Shown here piece after piece: positions 46,120-57,395 of a stretch of DNA of 64,000 bases. The position numbers were made by a program, and so were the translations under genes. The DNA comes from Hemerocallis citrina (Eukaryota > Streptophyta > Magnoliopsida > Asparagales > Asphodelaceae): contig CM030360.1 in assembly GCA_017893485.1 (NCBI GenBank), positions 11,148,597 to 11,212,596 of the forward strand. The letters are read 5' to 3'. A model generated the notes under the pieces. The model saw only the letters and a program-made list of their open reading frames with translations. It was not told where the DNA came from and did not search any database. Position 1 is the first letter of the stretch. Every line of letters begins with the position of its first letter.

Positions 46120-46681
46120 CAAAAAAATGAGGGGAATGGAGGGCTAAGATCATCTTGGTGGTTGTTGGATGAAGGGTTTAGATCAAAGTAGAAGTTACAA
46201 GAACTACCCACTTCCTTGAAACTACCCCCATGTTCTCCACACCCAAACTCAAAAGTTCCCTCCAAAAGAATGCTACCGGCCATCCCTTAGAAGAGTGTGC
46301 ATTGCACGTGTACGTGTAGTGCACGTGCATGCAACTAGGCCAATTTTGTACATTTCAAAATTGTATAAAAATAATTTTGTTTAAAAAAAGTCTTCTACAT
46401 GACAAGTTTAATTAAAATTAATTAATTCATGGGCTTTCTTTTTGGGCCAAAATAATTTTATAAAAATAATTAAAATAAAATTGCTTTTGGGCTTTTTAAG
46501 AAAAGACTTTTTAGTTAAATCAAATAAGGCTTTTAAAGAAGGCTTTTTGTACTAAAATAATTTGAGAAAATTATATTTAAACATACACATCTTGATAAAA
46601 TAATCTAACAAAATATATTGCACGTGCACAACACGTGCAAAATAAATAATTTCTCATTAATTGAAAAATCAGGGTATTACA

Positions 46682-46694
46682 GCACTCCCTCCTT
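46682..46694 (-). other. Chromovirus polypurine tract
   Basis: Minus-strand AAGGAGGGAGTGC directly before the 3' LTR. Confidence 0.8.
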
Positions 46695-46785
46695 AGAATA
46701 GTTCCGTCCCCGGAACTACAATCAAGAGCGAGAAAGAAAACAAAAATACAACACACACAACAAAACAGAAGATACAAAAATACAA

Positions 46786-47079
46786 TCAAGCAAAAAGCTC
46801 AGGATAGTCCTTCAACATCCTCTCCTCAGATTCCCAAGTAGCCTCTTCAACCAAGTGGTTTCTCCAGACTACCTTGACCATCGGTATCGTCTTATTCCTC
46901 AAGACTTTCTCCCTACGGTCAACAATCTCAACAGGAGACTCGATGTAATTCAGGTCTAACTGCAAACCTTCCGGCACTTCAGGCAAATGATGACTCGGGT
47001 CTGGAATATAACCTCTCAGCATAGACACATGAAAGACATTGTGCACCTGAGACAACTCTTCCGGTAATTCAAGCCGGTA
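46786..47079 (-). pseudogene. Integrase tail and chromodomain-like region, out of frame
   Basis: Carries [20 protein letters not shown] and then a chromodomain-like segment (PVEIVDRREKVLRNKTI, VVWRNHLVEEATWESE) ending at 46786. It is the natural C-terminus of pol but lies in a different frame from the main ORF. One A is missing from an A-tract near 47083. Chromodomain-like tails steer chromovirus integration to particular chromatin. Confidence 0.85.
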
Positions 47080-50078
47080 AGCAGTTTTCCGATCCTTTTC
47101 AATATCTTATACGGGCCTATAAACCTCGGGGCTAACTTCCCGCCTTTGCCAAAACGAACCACACCTTTACTGGGTGATACCTTCAGAAAGACGAAGTCAC
47201 CAACCTCAAACTCAAGGTCCCTTCTCCGGTTGTCTGCATAGCTTTTCTGCCTGCTCTGAGCTTCCACCAACCTTTTCCTGATCAGATCAATCTTCTCAGA
47301 AGTCAGTTGCACAAGCTCAGGACCAAACAACTGACGCTCCCCTACCTCATACCAACACACAGGAGTTCTGCACTTCCTGCCATACAGAGCTTCGTACGGC
47401 GCCATCCCAATACTGGCCTGAAAACTGTTGTTGTAGGCAAACTCCACCAAAGGTAAATGCCTTTCCCAACTGCCTCCGAAGTCTAGTATACAACACCGGA
47501 GCATGTCCTCAAGAATACGATTGACTCTCTCGGTCTGCCCATCGGTTTGCGGATGAAAAGCAGTGCTGAAATCCGTCTTGGTACCCAAAGCTGCCTGAAG
47601 ACTCCTCCAGAAATGCGAAGTAAACCGCGCATCTCGATCAGACACAATGGTCGAAGGAACGCCATGAAGTCGGACAACCTCACCAACATACATCTCAGCC
47701 AACTTGTCCATCGAAGCAGTGAGTTTCATTGCCAAAAAGTGAGCGGACTTGGTAAGTCGATCGACTATAACCCAAATTGCATCATTGCCTTTAGAACTCT
47801 TAGGCAATCCCGTGATGAAATCCATACTGATGTTATCCCACTTCCATTCCGGAATAGGTAACGGCTGTAATAGACCTCCGGGTCTCTGATTTTCGGCTTT
47901 GACTTGCTGACAAACCTCACACTTCGCGACAAATTCAGCCACATCCCGCTTCAAACCTGACCACCAGAAATGCTGCTTGATGTCCTTGTACATCTTAGTA
48001 CTCCCAGGATGTACCGACAAAAGAGTAGCATGCGCCTCCTGAAGAATACTCTCTTTCAGGTCCGCCTGATTTGGAACGCACAGCCTATCTCCGAACCACA
48101 GCACTCCATCCCTGATTTGAAATCCGGGCAACCTGCCAGCACCAACCTGCTCCTTCATCTCCAAAATATCAGCATCAACCTCCTGACTTGCAATGATCCT
48201 TGTATTCAGAGTAGGCTGAAGCCTCAACTGAGCCAAAGATGCTCCCAATCCTTGCAAGACAACCTCAATCCCAGCTCGGTCCAGCTCCTCAATCAGATGC
48301 CTCTGAGTCGTGATCAAACAGGCCAAACTGCTCTTGCGGCTAAGTGCATCAGCAACAACATTAGCCTTTCCGGGATGATACTTAATCTCAAGTCGCATAT
48401 CCTCGAGCACTTCCAACCATCTCCGCTGTCTCAGATTGAGATCCCTCTGCTGATATATATACTTCAAGCTCTTATGATCCGTGTACATATTCAGCTTCTC
48501 ACCGTACACGTAGTGCCTCCATTGCTTCAAAGCAAAAATAATCGCAGCCAACTCTAGATCATGAGTCGGATAATTTTTCTCATGCGGTCTTAGTTGCCTA
48601 GACCCATAAGCGATTACTCTTCCTTCTTGCATTAAGACACAACCAAGCCCCCGATGTGAAGCATCGCTATAAACATCATACTCGACACCAGCTCTAGGCA
48701 AAGCCAAAATAGGTGCAGTAGTCAGTCTATCTTTCAACTCCTGAAAACTCGCCTCACATTGCTCGGTCCACTTGAAGCTCACATTCTTCTTGGTCAGCCC
48801 TGTAAGCGGTACAGCTATCTGAGCATAACCTTGAATGAATCTCCGATAATATCCAGTCATCCCAAGGAAACTTCTGACTTCCTTCACTGTAGTAGGCCTC
48901 GCCCAATCTCTCACTGCCTCTATCTTCTGAGGGTCAGTTGCCACTCCCTCCTTAGAAAGGATGTGACCTAGGAATGCCACTTCAGATTTCCAGAAATCAC
49001 ACTTGGATAACTTGGCATACAACTGCTGCTCTTCCAGCTTCTGCAACACTGCTGCCAGATGCTCAGTGTGCTCCTCCTCAGACTTGGAGTACACGAGAAT
49101 ATCGTCGATAAACACCACGACGAAAGAATCAATAAACGGCCTCAGAACTCTGTTCATCAAGTCCATGAAGATTGCCGGTGCATTCGTCACTCCGAATGGC
49201 ATAACTAAGAATTCGTAATGCCCATGCCGAGTTCTAAATGCAGTCTTATGCACGTCTTCAGCTTTCACTCGAACTTGGTGGTAACCTGATCGAAGATCTA
49301 TTTTGGAGAATACAGCTGCTCCTTGTAGACGATCGAACAAGTCATCAATTCGAGGAATCGGATACTTATTCTGAACAGTGACCTTATTCAGCTCTCGGTA
49401 ATCGATACACATCCTCATCGATCCATCCTTCTTCTTTACCAAAAGCACTGGTGCTCCCCAAGGTGACGCACTAGGTTGAATAAAGCCTTTTCCCAACAGT
49501 TCCTCAATCTGCCGTTTCACCTCATCCTGTTCCACTGGAGCCATCCTATAAGGTGCCTTAGAAATGGGTGCACTTCCCGGTTGAACAGTAATGCTGAACT
49601 CTACATCACGATGCGGAGGTAACCCAGGAAAATCTTCCAAGAACACAGTCGGATAGTCCCGAACCACAGGAATCCCTTGCACTTCCACAGGAGTCTCTTC
49701 CTTGCGGATAGTAGCCACCAGCTTAGAACATTTCCGCTTCCCTTGGAACACGACTTCAGGTCCACCTGGAGCCTTCACTGTCACCGTCTTAGTCTTACAC
49801 TCGATGCTTGCACTGTACACCGACATCCAATCAATGCCAATGATAACATCGACTCCCAAGATAGTCAGTTCGATCAGATCAATGCCAAAGATTCTATCCC
49901 CAATCACAATCTTGCAATCAGCATAATACTGATCAGTGGTTAAAGTTTCCCCTGACGGAGTAGCTACTGCTAAGATCTTGCCTGGAAAAATCTTCGGCTC
50001 AACTCCCAATAATTTAGCAAATTTTGGAGACACAAAAGTATGAGAGGATCCAGTATCGAACAATACAACAGCTTTCAT
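47016..50078 (-). CDS. Chromovirus Pol: protease, RT, RNase H, integrase
   Basis: 1020 codons from Met 50078; the frame is open from 50129, just after a TAA. Protease [12 protein letters not shown] at residues 6-17; RT about 190-370 with [10 protein letters not shown] and catalytic FIDDILVY near 324; RNase H near 470 ([15 protein letters not shown]); integrase with the zinc-binding His/Cys block near 690-730 ([17 protein letters not shown]) and the core ([30 protein letters not shown]). The catalytic residues I can see are intact. The last residues after [11 protein letters not shown] are frameshifted, so the chromodomain tail is detached. No Gag is fused or present upstream, unlike the usual single Gag-Pol ORF in this clade. 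Confidence 0.93.
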   Translation of the reverse strand: MKAVVLFDTGSSHTFVSPKFAKLLGVEPKIFPGKILAVATPSGETLTTDQYYADCKIVIGDRIFGIDLIELTILGVDVIIGIDWMSVYSASIECKTKTVTVKAPGGPEVVFQGKRKCSKLVATIRKEETPVEVQGIPVVRDYPTVFLEDFPGLPPHRDVEFSITVQPGSAPISKAPYRMAPVEQDEVKRQIEELLGKGFIQPSASPWGAPVLLVKKKDGSMRMCIDYRELNKVTVQNKYPIPRIDDLFDRLQGAAVFSKIDLRSGYHQVRVKAEDVHKTAFRTRHGHYEFLVMPFGVTNAPAIFMDLMNRVLRPFIDSFVVVFIDDILVYSKSEEEHTEHLAAVLQKLEEQQLYAKLSKCDFWKSEVAFLGHILSKEGVATDPQKIEAVRDWARPTTVKEVRSFLGMTGYYRRFIQGYAQIAVPLTGLTKKNVSFKWTEQCEASFQELKDRLTTAPILALPRAGVEYDVYSDASHRGLGCVLMQEGRVIAYGSRQLRPHEKNYPTHDLELAAIIFALKQWRHYVYGEKLNMYTDHKSLKYIYQQRDLNLRQRRWLEVLEDMRLEIKYHPGKANVVADALSRKSSLACLITTQRHLIEELDRAGIEVVLQGLGASLAQLRLQPTLNTRIIASQEVDADILEMKEQVGAGRLPGFQIRDGVLWFGDRLCVPNQADLKESILQEAHATLLSVHPGSTKMYKDIKQHFWWSGLKRDVAEFVAKCEVCQQVKAENQRPGGLLQPLPIPEWKWDNISMDFITGLPKSSKGNDAIWVIVDRLTKSAHFLAMKLTASMDKLAEMYVGEVVRLHGVPSTIVSDRDARFTSHFWRSLQAALGTKTDFSTAFHPQTDGQTERVNRILEDMLRCCILDFGGSWERHLPLVEFAYNNSFQASIGMAPYEALYGRKCRTPVCWYEVGERQLFGPELVQLTSEKIDLIRKRLVEAQSRQKSYADNRRRDLEFEVGDFVFLKVSPSKGVVRFGKGGKLAPRFIGPYKILKRIGKLLTGLNYRKSCLRCTMSFMCLC

Positions 50079-50229
50079 TCCATATTCTGATGTAAAAGGT
50101 CCATCAAATTCGAAGTATAAGACAAGAATTTAAACCAACTTCCATTTCATTGAATTCCAAAAGTTTATACATTCGAATTTAAAAACATCTCTAAACATCA
50201 GAATGAAAGAAAACAGAAGCTACAACACT
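50079..50229 (-). other. Spacer between the acidic ORF and Pol
   Basis: 151 bp with stops; the position where gag and the nucleocapsid knuckle would normally join protease. No trace of them is seen. Confidence 0.7.
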
Positions 50230-50655
50230 CTAACTCCTACGGGTCCTCTTCGCTGCTCGAAGTTCTTCCCGCAGTTCATCAACCTCATCCTTCAGCACAT
50301 CAGTTAGGTTCTTTTTCTTCTCAAGTTCCCAGATCCGATGGCTAAGAACAGAATAGTCAGCCTTCCGCTTCTCCAGCTGAGCCTCCAATAATCCAACTCT
50401 CTCCTTCAGGGTTTCCACTTGCCTCTGAAGAGAAGCCACAAGACCACTTGGAACTGGTACTTCCTCTTCGTCGGAAGAAGAATCATCAGATGAATCCGGA
50501 GGTGGGGTGATCTCTTGGGATTCAGGGTACTCCTCATCATCAGAATCAGCTTGTCCAGGGTAGTACTCGTCCTCGGAATCAGCCTGTCCAGGATGGTACT
50601 CTTCCTCAATGATGTGCCAGTCGTCGCCTCCAGCAGGGTCGAAGTGATCAGCCAT
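50230..50655 (-). CDS. Acidic coiled-coil ORF in the gag position
   Basis: 141 aa from Met 50655. Residues 1-65 are strongly acidic with short imperfect repeats (HPGQADSEDE, YPGQADSDDE, EYPESQE) and a Ser/Asp/Glu run. Residues about 70-135 look like a coiled coil with heptad leucines (SLQRQVETLKERVGLLEAQL), ending basic (RAAKRTRRS). It is not a Gag domain and has no zinc knuckle. It starts about 150 bases after the PBS, so it would be the first ORF on the element RNA. I do not recognise the family. Confidence 0.65.
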   Translation of the reverse strand: MADHFDPAGGDDWHIIEEEYHPGQADSEDEYYPGQADSDDEEYPESQEITPPPDSSDDSSSDEEEVPVPSGLVASLQRQVETLKERVGLLEAQLEKRKADYSVLSHRIWELEKKKNLTDVLKDEVDELREELRAAKRTRRS

Positions 50656-50807
50656 CTTAGAAATAGAGAGGAGAAATCACAAATCTTAGAGCAACACAAA
50701 TGTAAGTCACTTACATTTAAATCTCTAGATTCAAACACACACTCTAATGTCCACTTCTAGGGTGTCGTTCCCTATAAATTTGTACAAGTGTGAAAGTGTA
50801 GAAAGCC

Positions 50808-50821
50808 TGGCTCTGATACCA
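50808..50821 (-). other. Chromovirus PBS (initiator tRNA-Met)
   Basis: Minus-strand TGGTATCAGAGCCA, three bases inside the 5' LTR. Confidence 0.93.
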
Positions 50822-50824
50822 CTC

Positions 50825-53800
50825 TGTAACGCCCCGAATCCCAATTACACTGAATTCGAGATGTTCTACAGGATCTTTTCACTTTCTTAGCACACTTTTA
50901 CAGGGAAATTAAAACTTTGCATCATACATCAGAGTTTACATCATAATTACATCTTTCTTTTGCACAGCGGAAGTAAAATACAACAATTGAATACAAGTAC
51001 AACAGCTTGATAAAATCTTTAAGCATCCAAATCCTCTTTAATCTTTAGCATAACATTTACCTGCATGTTAGACTGTGGGTACGTCAGTTTATTCAACCGA
51101 CGATCATTATACACGGCCGTCCTCGCTTGCCGGAAATAGTATAACTTAACATTTCATATTTAACAAACACAAACTTGTCACATTCAGACTAAAGGGACTA
51201 CCCTATTGATGTCGTGTTGTGATTGTGCACTTAGTCCTTAATGCAGTTAATTATATGACACTAATGCACACTTGTTCGGATTCTATGCATCCCATACTAC
51301 ATAGGTCCGAGGGCAAGCCCTTATTCGTCTTCATTTTTATAGGGTTCAATCCCCCGTTATGATCTAATCTACTACTGTAATTACGGTAAGTATCCTAGAT
51401 GTTATCTGACCTACGAACTCATGTTTAGGCACTCTGGAGTAGTATCCTCACCCAGACGCATCATGGGAATTCCTGGGATACGCTCTCACCATAAACATGA
51501 CACCACCCGTAGTCTTCAAACATCCCACGAGCGTCGCCACTGGGACGGTACTCTGGAACAGTATCCTCACCCAGACTCGTCATGGGAATTCCTGGGATAC
51601 GCTCTCGCCGCTACCCAGGGCCCTCATACTCCGTGTTTTTCTCTTACTTTCATCACGTCTTCACTATGCACTAGCCCTTAGTTTTATTTAAAAATCATGA
51701 ACAAAATAATCACTAGAGTTAGCCTCTCCATCGACCGGACTTATTCATTTAATTCATCATGACCAACCTCGGTCTAATTTCAATTCAATTCACTTTTCTC
51801 AATGCCGGGGAGACTTAGCTACTCTATTTCAAATTTCATTTCACAATCTTTAACTCCTGACAATTTCCATGTCGAGTTTCATACTCATTCTTTTTCAATT
51901 CATGATTACACTTTATTCACAAGTCCACGATGATACTTTTAATTCATGAAAACAATTCGTGCATATAGCCAACAATTTCTTTTCCTTTTTCATAAATCAT
52001 GGTTTTTATTTTCATAACCATACATGAATTTATACAACTTCATAAAATCACATTTCAACCTTCATATTTCATATCTTGCACAATACTCATAATGAAAATA
52101 AATAAAATCATGTCACGCCACAAGCACTTATGCCAATTACTTTATAATAGCCTATCTTTATAAGTTATAAAAATCACAAGTGTATATCTCATAACCAAAG
52201 CTCCATTTATGCTTTTTATTCACAAACCATATTGTATTTCCTTCTAAAAATACCCAAATCACTCTTATAAAATTCCTTGTATTTTTATGAGAATTACCAT
52301 ATTTATTTCATAATTTTTGGACTTCAAAAACACCCAAAAAAATATTTTTTTCCAATATGCCAAAGGCAAGAATCGAACCAGGCGCCACACCAAGACCAAA
52401 CAGAGCGCCGACCACTAGGCCGAACTCGGCTCACGTCATATAGGCGACTGGGTTGTATATAACCCTTAGGTTCGCTGCTTACTGTTTTGGGGTAATTTTA
52501 AAAAAGAAGTGTTCGGCGTGGGGTTCGAACCGTGCGACACAGAGAAGCCAACCGGGGTCCCGACCACCTGAGCCACTGGCTCGGGTTGTCACTAACCCAA
52601 ATCAAATCCCATTTGTATTATTTTCATACTGTTTTGAAAGTAACTCGATATTCATTAAGCCATAGCTTCTTATTACTTTGATAAAATTTTATAAAAACTT
52701 CCAGATTAGATCCTCAGTCATAAAAGTTCATACCAGTAAAATAATATAATTTTTGGTGCTAATAAAATATATTTTTCACACACAAAAATCCAAAATTAAT
52801 TCATTAAACTACAAAATTTGCATTTTCGACATTGCCATACATTTAATCTACTAGTCTTTTATTCACTAATTCCATGGTGATAATTTACTGATATTATTTA
52901 TTAATTCAACCATCATATATAATTCCCATAGTCCACATTCATATCAACATGAAGGTCCATCTATCACAATTAACAAGTGTACATCATGTCTCTAATCATA
53001 ATAACAACACTCTTAATTCAATTTAATCACTATCACAACTTCACAATAATAAACATGGGGTAATCTACACACAATTTAATCTTAATACTAGAGCCATATA
53101 AGTTATTCAATACATTTCAATCAATTCACATGCTAACTACTCAAATTAAGTGGGCTCTTTATAATATTTTTCATGCATCTTTAATGGTGTAAAATTAACA
53201 TGGATCTACTTTAGAAATATAAAATGTTTCACCCACCTCAATTGGAGAGAAACACAAACAAAAGTAATCGAATCCTTGTAGATGAACGCACCGCCTCCTA
53301 GCAAAAAGCGCTCAAGCTCCAAGCCTCCAAGCCTATGCCGAATGCTTCCTTCAAGCTCCACCCGATGCTCCTTGATGATGCCGGCCACTCCAAGCACACA
53401 AAACCCACACAACTCTCTTATCTTTTATAACTCCCACAATAATAATAATACTATAAATTAGAAATACACTTTGCATATGAAAAGTTAGCCATGAGGGGGG
53501 GGGGGGGGGGTATTTATACAAAAAAATGAGGGGAATGGAGGGCTAAGATCATCTTGGTGGTTGTTGGATGAAGGGTTTAGATCAAAGTAGAAGTTACAAG
53601 AACTACCCACTTCCTTGAAACTACCCCCATGTTCTCCACACCCAAACTCAAAAGTTCCCTCCAAAAGAATGCTACCGGCCATCCCTTAGAAGAGTGTGCA
53701 TTGCACGTGTACGTGTAGTGCACGTGCATGCAACTAGGCCAATTTTGTACATTTCAAAATTGTATAAAAATAATTTTGTTTAAAAAAAGTCTTCTACATG

Positions 53801-54080
53801 ACAAGTTTAATTAAAATTAATTAATTCATGGGCTTTCTTTTTGGGCCAAAATAATTTTATAAAAATAATTAAAATAAAATTGCTTTTGGGCTTTTTAAGA
53901 AAAGACTTTTTAGTTAAATCAAATAAGGCTTTTAAAGAAGGCTTTTTGTACTAAAATAATTTGAGAAAATTATATTTAAACATACACATCTTGATAAAAT
54001 AATCTAACAAAATATATTGCACGTGCACAACACGTGCAAAATAAATAATTTCTCATTAATTGAAAAATCAGGGTATTACA
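50825..54080 (-). repeat. Chromovirus 5' LTR
   Basis: Pairs with 43429-46681. Contains TATAAATA at 53511-53518, a 16-base G-run at 53495-53510 and tRNA-like modules at 52370-52421 and 52522-52575. Confidence 0.95.
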
Positions 54081-54259
54081 TATACAACCTCATCTTTTTT
54101 TTCAAGATTATCCACTCACTTGAACTGACAATCATTTCTTACATAATTTTGAACCGGATGTTTTTTGAAAAAAAATTCTCCAATATATCTACATACATAT
54201 TTCCGTATGTAAACCTGTAGTTTAATAGATTTTGCACCATCATTGTGCAGTAAGTGATA

Positions 54260-54433
54260 TCTACTCCTACTATAACTGCTACTCAATGTATACTTAGAGC
54301 ATGCTCTGAGTTTAAAGTTAACAAATTGGTTATGATGTCCTGGGCGGTTCTATTGTTGCAAATCCGAAGTGGCCACGAGATAAACTCATGGATGGAGATA
54401 GCTGGTCTGATATTGAGTTCTGCAGGGCAACTG
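54260..54433 (+). pseudogene. Cinnamoyl-CoA-reductase-like exon (fragment, part 2)
   Basis: ILRACSEFKVNKLVMMS, then after a frameshift near 54340 NPKWPRDKLMDGDSWSDIEF and CRATE. This follows part 1 in the CCR family order. The catalytic Tyr-x-x-x-Lys segment that should come next is not found. A GTAAAA donor-like site follows CRATE. With part 1 it forms a broken, incomplete gene copy. Confidence 0.8.
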
Positions 54434-54508
54434 AGGTAAAATTGTCTTTGAAAACAATTTCCCCCTTTACATGTGAACAAAATTGTCTTTGAACAACCAT
54501 TCTATAGG

Positions 54509-54556
54509 GATGAGATTAAAAATGAGATTTGAAGGTGAAGAGGCCCCAGAGCAGAG
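54509..54556 (+). pseudogene. Captured auxin response factor exon fragment
   Basis: After an acceptor-like tatag, the frame reads GMRLKMRFEGEEAPEQR and then a GT. This is the highly conserved start of the ARF middle domain (known as VGMRFKMRFEGEEAPEQR). It is only 16-17 codons, with nothing else of an ARF around it. Confidence 0.7.
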
Positions 54557-55908
54557 GTATATTGATCCCGTGTTTTTGCCATTGTATATGATTGTTTGTC
54601 AAAATTTAGTAACTCATCTAAAGCTGTTCATTTTGTAATTTTTAATTTGTTGTAAAAGTTTTATTAGAACTGTAGATAAATATTCGTTGTGTTGATTTTA
54701 GTTGGTTGTATTGAATGGAATTGATGAATTCTACATTGTTTTATTACATATATATGAGATTTCATTTCATGTAGGGTATTTTTTCAATTAAAAAATTAAT
54801 ATATATATTTTTTGTTTTTGAAATAGCCTATCCCGGCGTTTTTACACAAAAAACGCCGGGATAGGGTGTTTTTTTTTCTCTTCAAAATAGCATATACTGG
54901 CATTTTGGGTAAAAAACGCCGGTATATTTAGCTTGTTATGGACTTCTTCTGACAACTTTTTCACTGTGCTTGTAGTTTAAAAATTATAAGCGCTTCTTGG
55001 TTTTGTAATTTGTGTATATAGGCAAACTGATCCAAACGTGTTCATAGGAGAGTTCTTATGTTGGGGACATTTTCTTAATTCTTTTTCTTTTTCTGGGAGC
55101 AACGCTTCCAAAAGAGTTACAAATGACCTAATGCTTGAAAAGGTAATGTAACTGATACTTGTAAACTTTAATCTTGTGTCTCAAATAGGAAAATATTATA
55201 TCATGAAGATCAATATGAAATTAATGAGCATGAGATCAGGGGATAAATCTCTTCATAATACTACTTCAATAAATCCACATAAAGAGTGAAAAATAAATAA
55301 ATCCAGATAAAGCAATGTAGAATAGCTGCACCAAGTCACTTTAAAAAGTAATCTAAATCCAAGGATTGTGCAGATGAAATGCTAGCAGAGCTGGCTGATC
55401 AGCTCAGCAAGTGTATTATGCATTCAAGTAAGGTTTTAGCTGGTCATTTCTTTGTGATATTACTTTTGCTCATAAATTACCAGTATTTTTTCTGCAAAAT
55501 ATCCTAATTTCTTAACTCATTCATCTTTCACTGCTACCAACAAACATCTGCAAAAGTTTCCATCTCACTATTTCAAATGATGTCCTATGCAACCAAGCCT
55601 AATGTTTTACAAACATTCATAATTAGATATATGCTCTGATTTTTCTCATTGTCACCTTTTATAATCAGAATCTTTTCCTCATCTCATTTATAATTTAGAT
55701 CTATGATCAGTCCTGATCAATGATAATATTCTAGCTATCAACCAAAAAAATAGTAATAATATTCAAGTTAAGGATATGTTCCATAGCTTGTAAATCTTTA
55801 GTGGATAAGAATAGACAGACCCAAAGTAGATAAGTAGGTGGAACCCGTGGAATGCATGATGAATCAAGGCTATTGCACAATTGGAATGACAGCATAAATT
55901 GTTGATTT
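54557..55908. other. Non-coding stretch with possible unrecognised plus-strand exons
   Basis: Two exon-like bits: about 55080-55140 (SNASKRVTNDLMLEK, then a GTAATG donor) and about 55379-55435 (after a tgcag acceptor: EMLAELADQLSKCI). Neither is recognised. The rest is AT-rich. Confidence 0.3.
54827..54866. repeat. Perfect 17-bp-arm GC palindrome, CACTA-subterminal style
   Basis: cctatcccggcgttttt and its exact complement around a short loop, followed at 54890-54925 by tatactggcatttt...aaacgccggtata. It matches the module style at 22735-22900 but no CACTA terminus is adjacent. Probably a remnant of another element. Confidence 0.6.
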
Positions 55909-56575
55909 ATAGGTTTACCTGTGGACACGTGCCTACGGCACGTCTTAATTTCTTGGAGAATGCCTAAAAAACAGAAACAATTCAGAATATTGCATGCAAT
56001 TAAAATAATCTATGTTATCAAATTACATGTTGGCAGGAATAAGAGCAACAAATCGTATTATTCAAACTCCATTTTTATAAAAATTAGACATCATTGAGGT
56101 AATATTAAGATGCCTGTACCCTATAAAAATTAGACATTATTATAGATGTGTCCCTATACCCTACTTTTTACAAATTTAACGTGTCATGTACCCGTACCCG
56201 TGTCGGTACCCGTACCCAAATCCATGCTTCATAGCTAACCAAGAATCAAATGCTCTAGTGATATTATCTAGATTGCACTATGTTGTTGTTAACCAAGTGT
56301 CCATAAGATATATGTAGCAAGCCTATTTGTTTTCCAGTTGTTTCTTTACTTCAATTTAGCTTAACTTGCAATAATTCAGATCAATTTAACTTAGCTTACC
56401 ATAATTCAGATAAAACATAACATCCTTAATGTCTCCTATGTCCCCTTGCCTTTTTTCCTAACAAACTCAAGCTTCAGTTCCTAAAGGATGAAGAGAATGA
56501 TAATTTCTACATACAGGAGTATATACTAAGAAACTTAGAAGCAGTAAATGCATTCAAAAAACTTAAAATACAAAC

Positions 56576-56845
56576 CATATGGTAGATGAATCTGGAGTAA
56601 AACCAATGAAATATCCACCGGGCCTGAGTATATCTGTAACATTCTGCAGAAGGCTCCACGCTTTTTCCTCAGTTTCGAAACACTGCTGGAAATATAAATT
56701 CTATTTCATCAATATCACAATTTGCAAATGACATAACTTACAGAACATAGAACATCGCTTGTCCCAAACTTACCTGCAAATGCTGCATGCAACAAAAAAT
56801 ATCTGCCGGGATACCCTTGTCATGCAAATGTGATTCTAAATTTTC
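56576..56845 (-). pseudogene. Two captured exons of an mRNA cap guanine-N7 methyltransferase-like gene
   Basis: Exon 56845-56774 (24 codons: HDKGIPADIFCCMQHLQ) has a gcag acceptor and a GTAAGT donor. Exon 56685-56576 (CFETEEKAWSLLQNVTDIL and RPGGYFIGFTPDSSTIW) has an AG acceptor and a GT donor. Together they match the central S-adenosylmethionine methyltransferase fold of plant cap methyltransferase (Abd1-type). Phase is kept across the retained 88-base intron. The N-terminal SAM-binding loop and C-terminus are absent, so no active enzyme. Confidence 0.8.
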
Positions 56846-57179
56846 CTGCAACATGTACACTTCAGCAATCTTGCAAGTATTATTCAGAAGATATTGGAAA
56901 TCAGAAATTATCCATACGTTCTAAATTCCTTTGTCTGCATCTACTGAAATAGGGTATTAAGCAGTAAAAGAGGAATGTGTTGCTGAAATAAGGTTTGCTT
57001 GGTCTGCATCTGTGCCGATTTCACTATCTCAAATGTATCTTATTACCTTCTGTAAGCTTAAGATCCATTCGCCAAGAAGACAGCATATAAAACGAAAATT
57101 GAACACTGAAGATTGAAAAAAAAAAGATAAAGAAGAATATCTTGTATGTGATAATATGAGTAATGAGAAATAAACTTGT

Positions 57180-57273
57180 CCATTCTTGAGCATCAGTGAG
57201 ATGAGTTACAGAATCACGGTTTGTTGCGATGAAAAGGCAACCTGGGTTTTGACGAATGCAAAGTGTTCCATAC
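57180..57273 (-). pseudogene. Captured exon of a phosphoglycolate phosphatase-like gene
   Basis: After an AG acceptor at 57274 the frame reads YGTLCIRQNPGCLFIATNRD and SVTHLTDAQEW, the conserved segment of plant phosphoglycolate phosphatase (HAD family, photorespiration), known as CIRxNPGCLFIATNRDAVTHLTDAQEW. Homology stops at the Trp. The catalytic DxD exon is not present. Confidence 0.85.
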
Positions 57274-57395
57274 CTTCAAAACAGAAATTGAGCATGAATA
57301 CAGATCATGATTAGTATAAAAGAACACATTCTGCAATTGTCATTCTATTTCTGTTATAATACAAAAAGTGTCAGAAGAGAGAAAGAGTTACTTAC

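Larger units (their letters stand above)
43429..46681 (-). repeat. Chromovirus 3' LTR
   Basis: Differs from 50825-54080 by about three substitutions seen by eye (near 43472, 43942 and 45120) and by a G-run of 13 instead of 16, which accounts for the whole length difference. Confidence 0.95.
43429..54080 (-). mobile_element. Young Tekay/Del-type chromovirus lacking gag
   Basis: 10,652 bp. LTRs of 3,253 and 3,256 bp (TGTAACGCC...GGTATTACA), 5-bp target duplication TATAC, PBS to initiator tRNA-Met, polypurine tract next to the 3' LTR, and a pol order PR-RT-RH-INT with a C-terminal chromodomain-like region. This places it in Ty3 chromoviruses; LTR length and the C-terminus suggest the Tekay/Del clade. 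The internal region is only 4.14 kb and contains no Gag or zinc knuckle. It lies between two exons of a reductase fragment. Confidence 0.93.

Noticed and set aside
45810..46283. Two small sense frames in the chromovirus LTR
   Set aside because: Short, no recognised domain; one spans the variable G-run and would change frame between LTRs.
47970..48557. Plus-strand frame of 195 codons inside the chromovirus
   Set aside because: Antisense of the Pol ORF.
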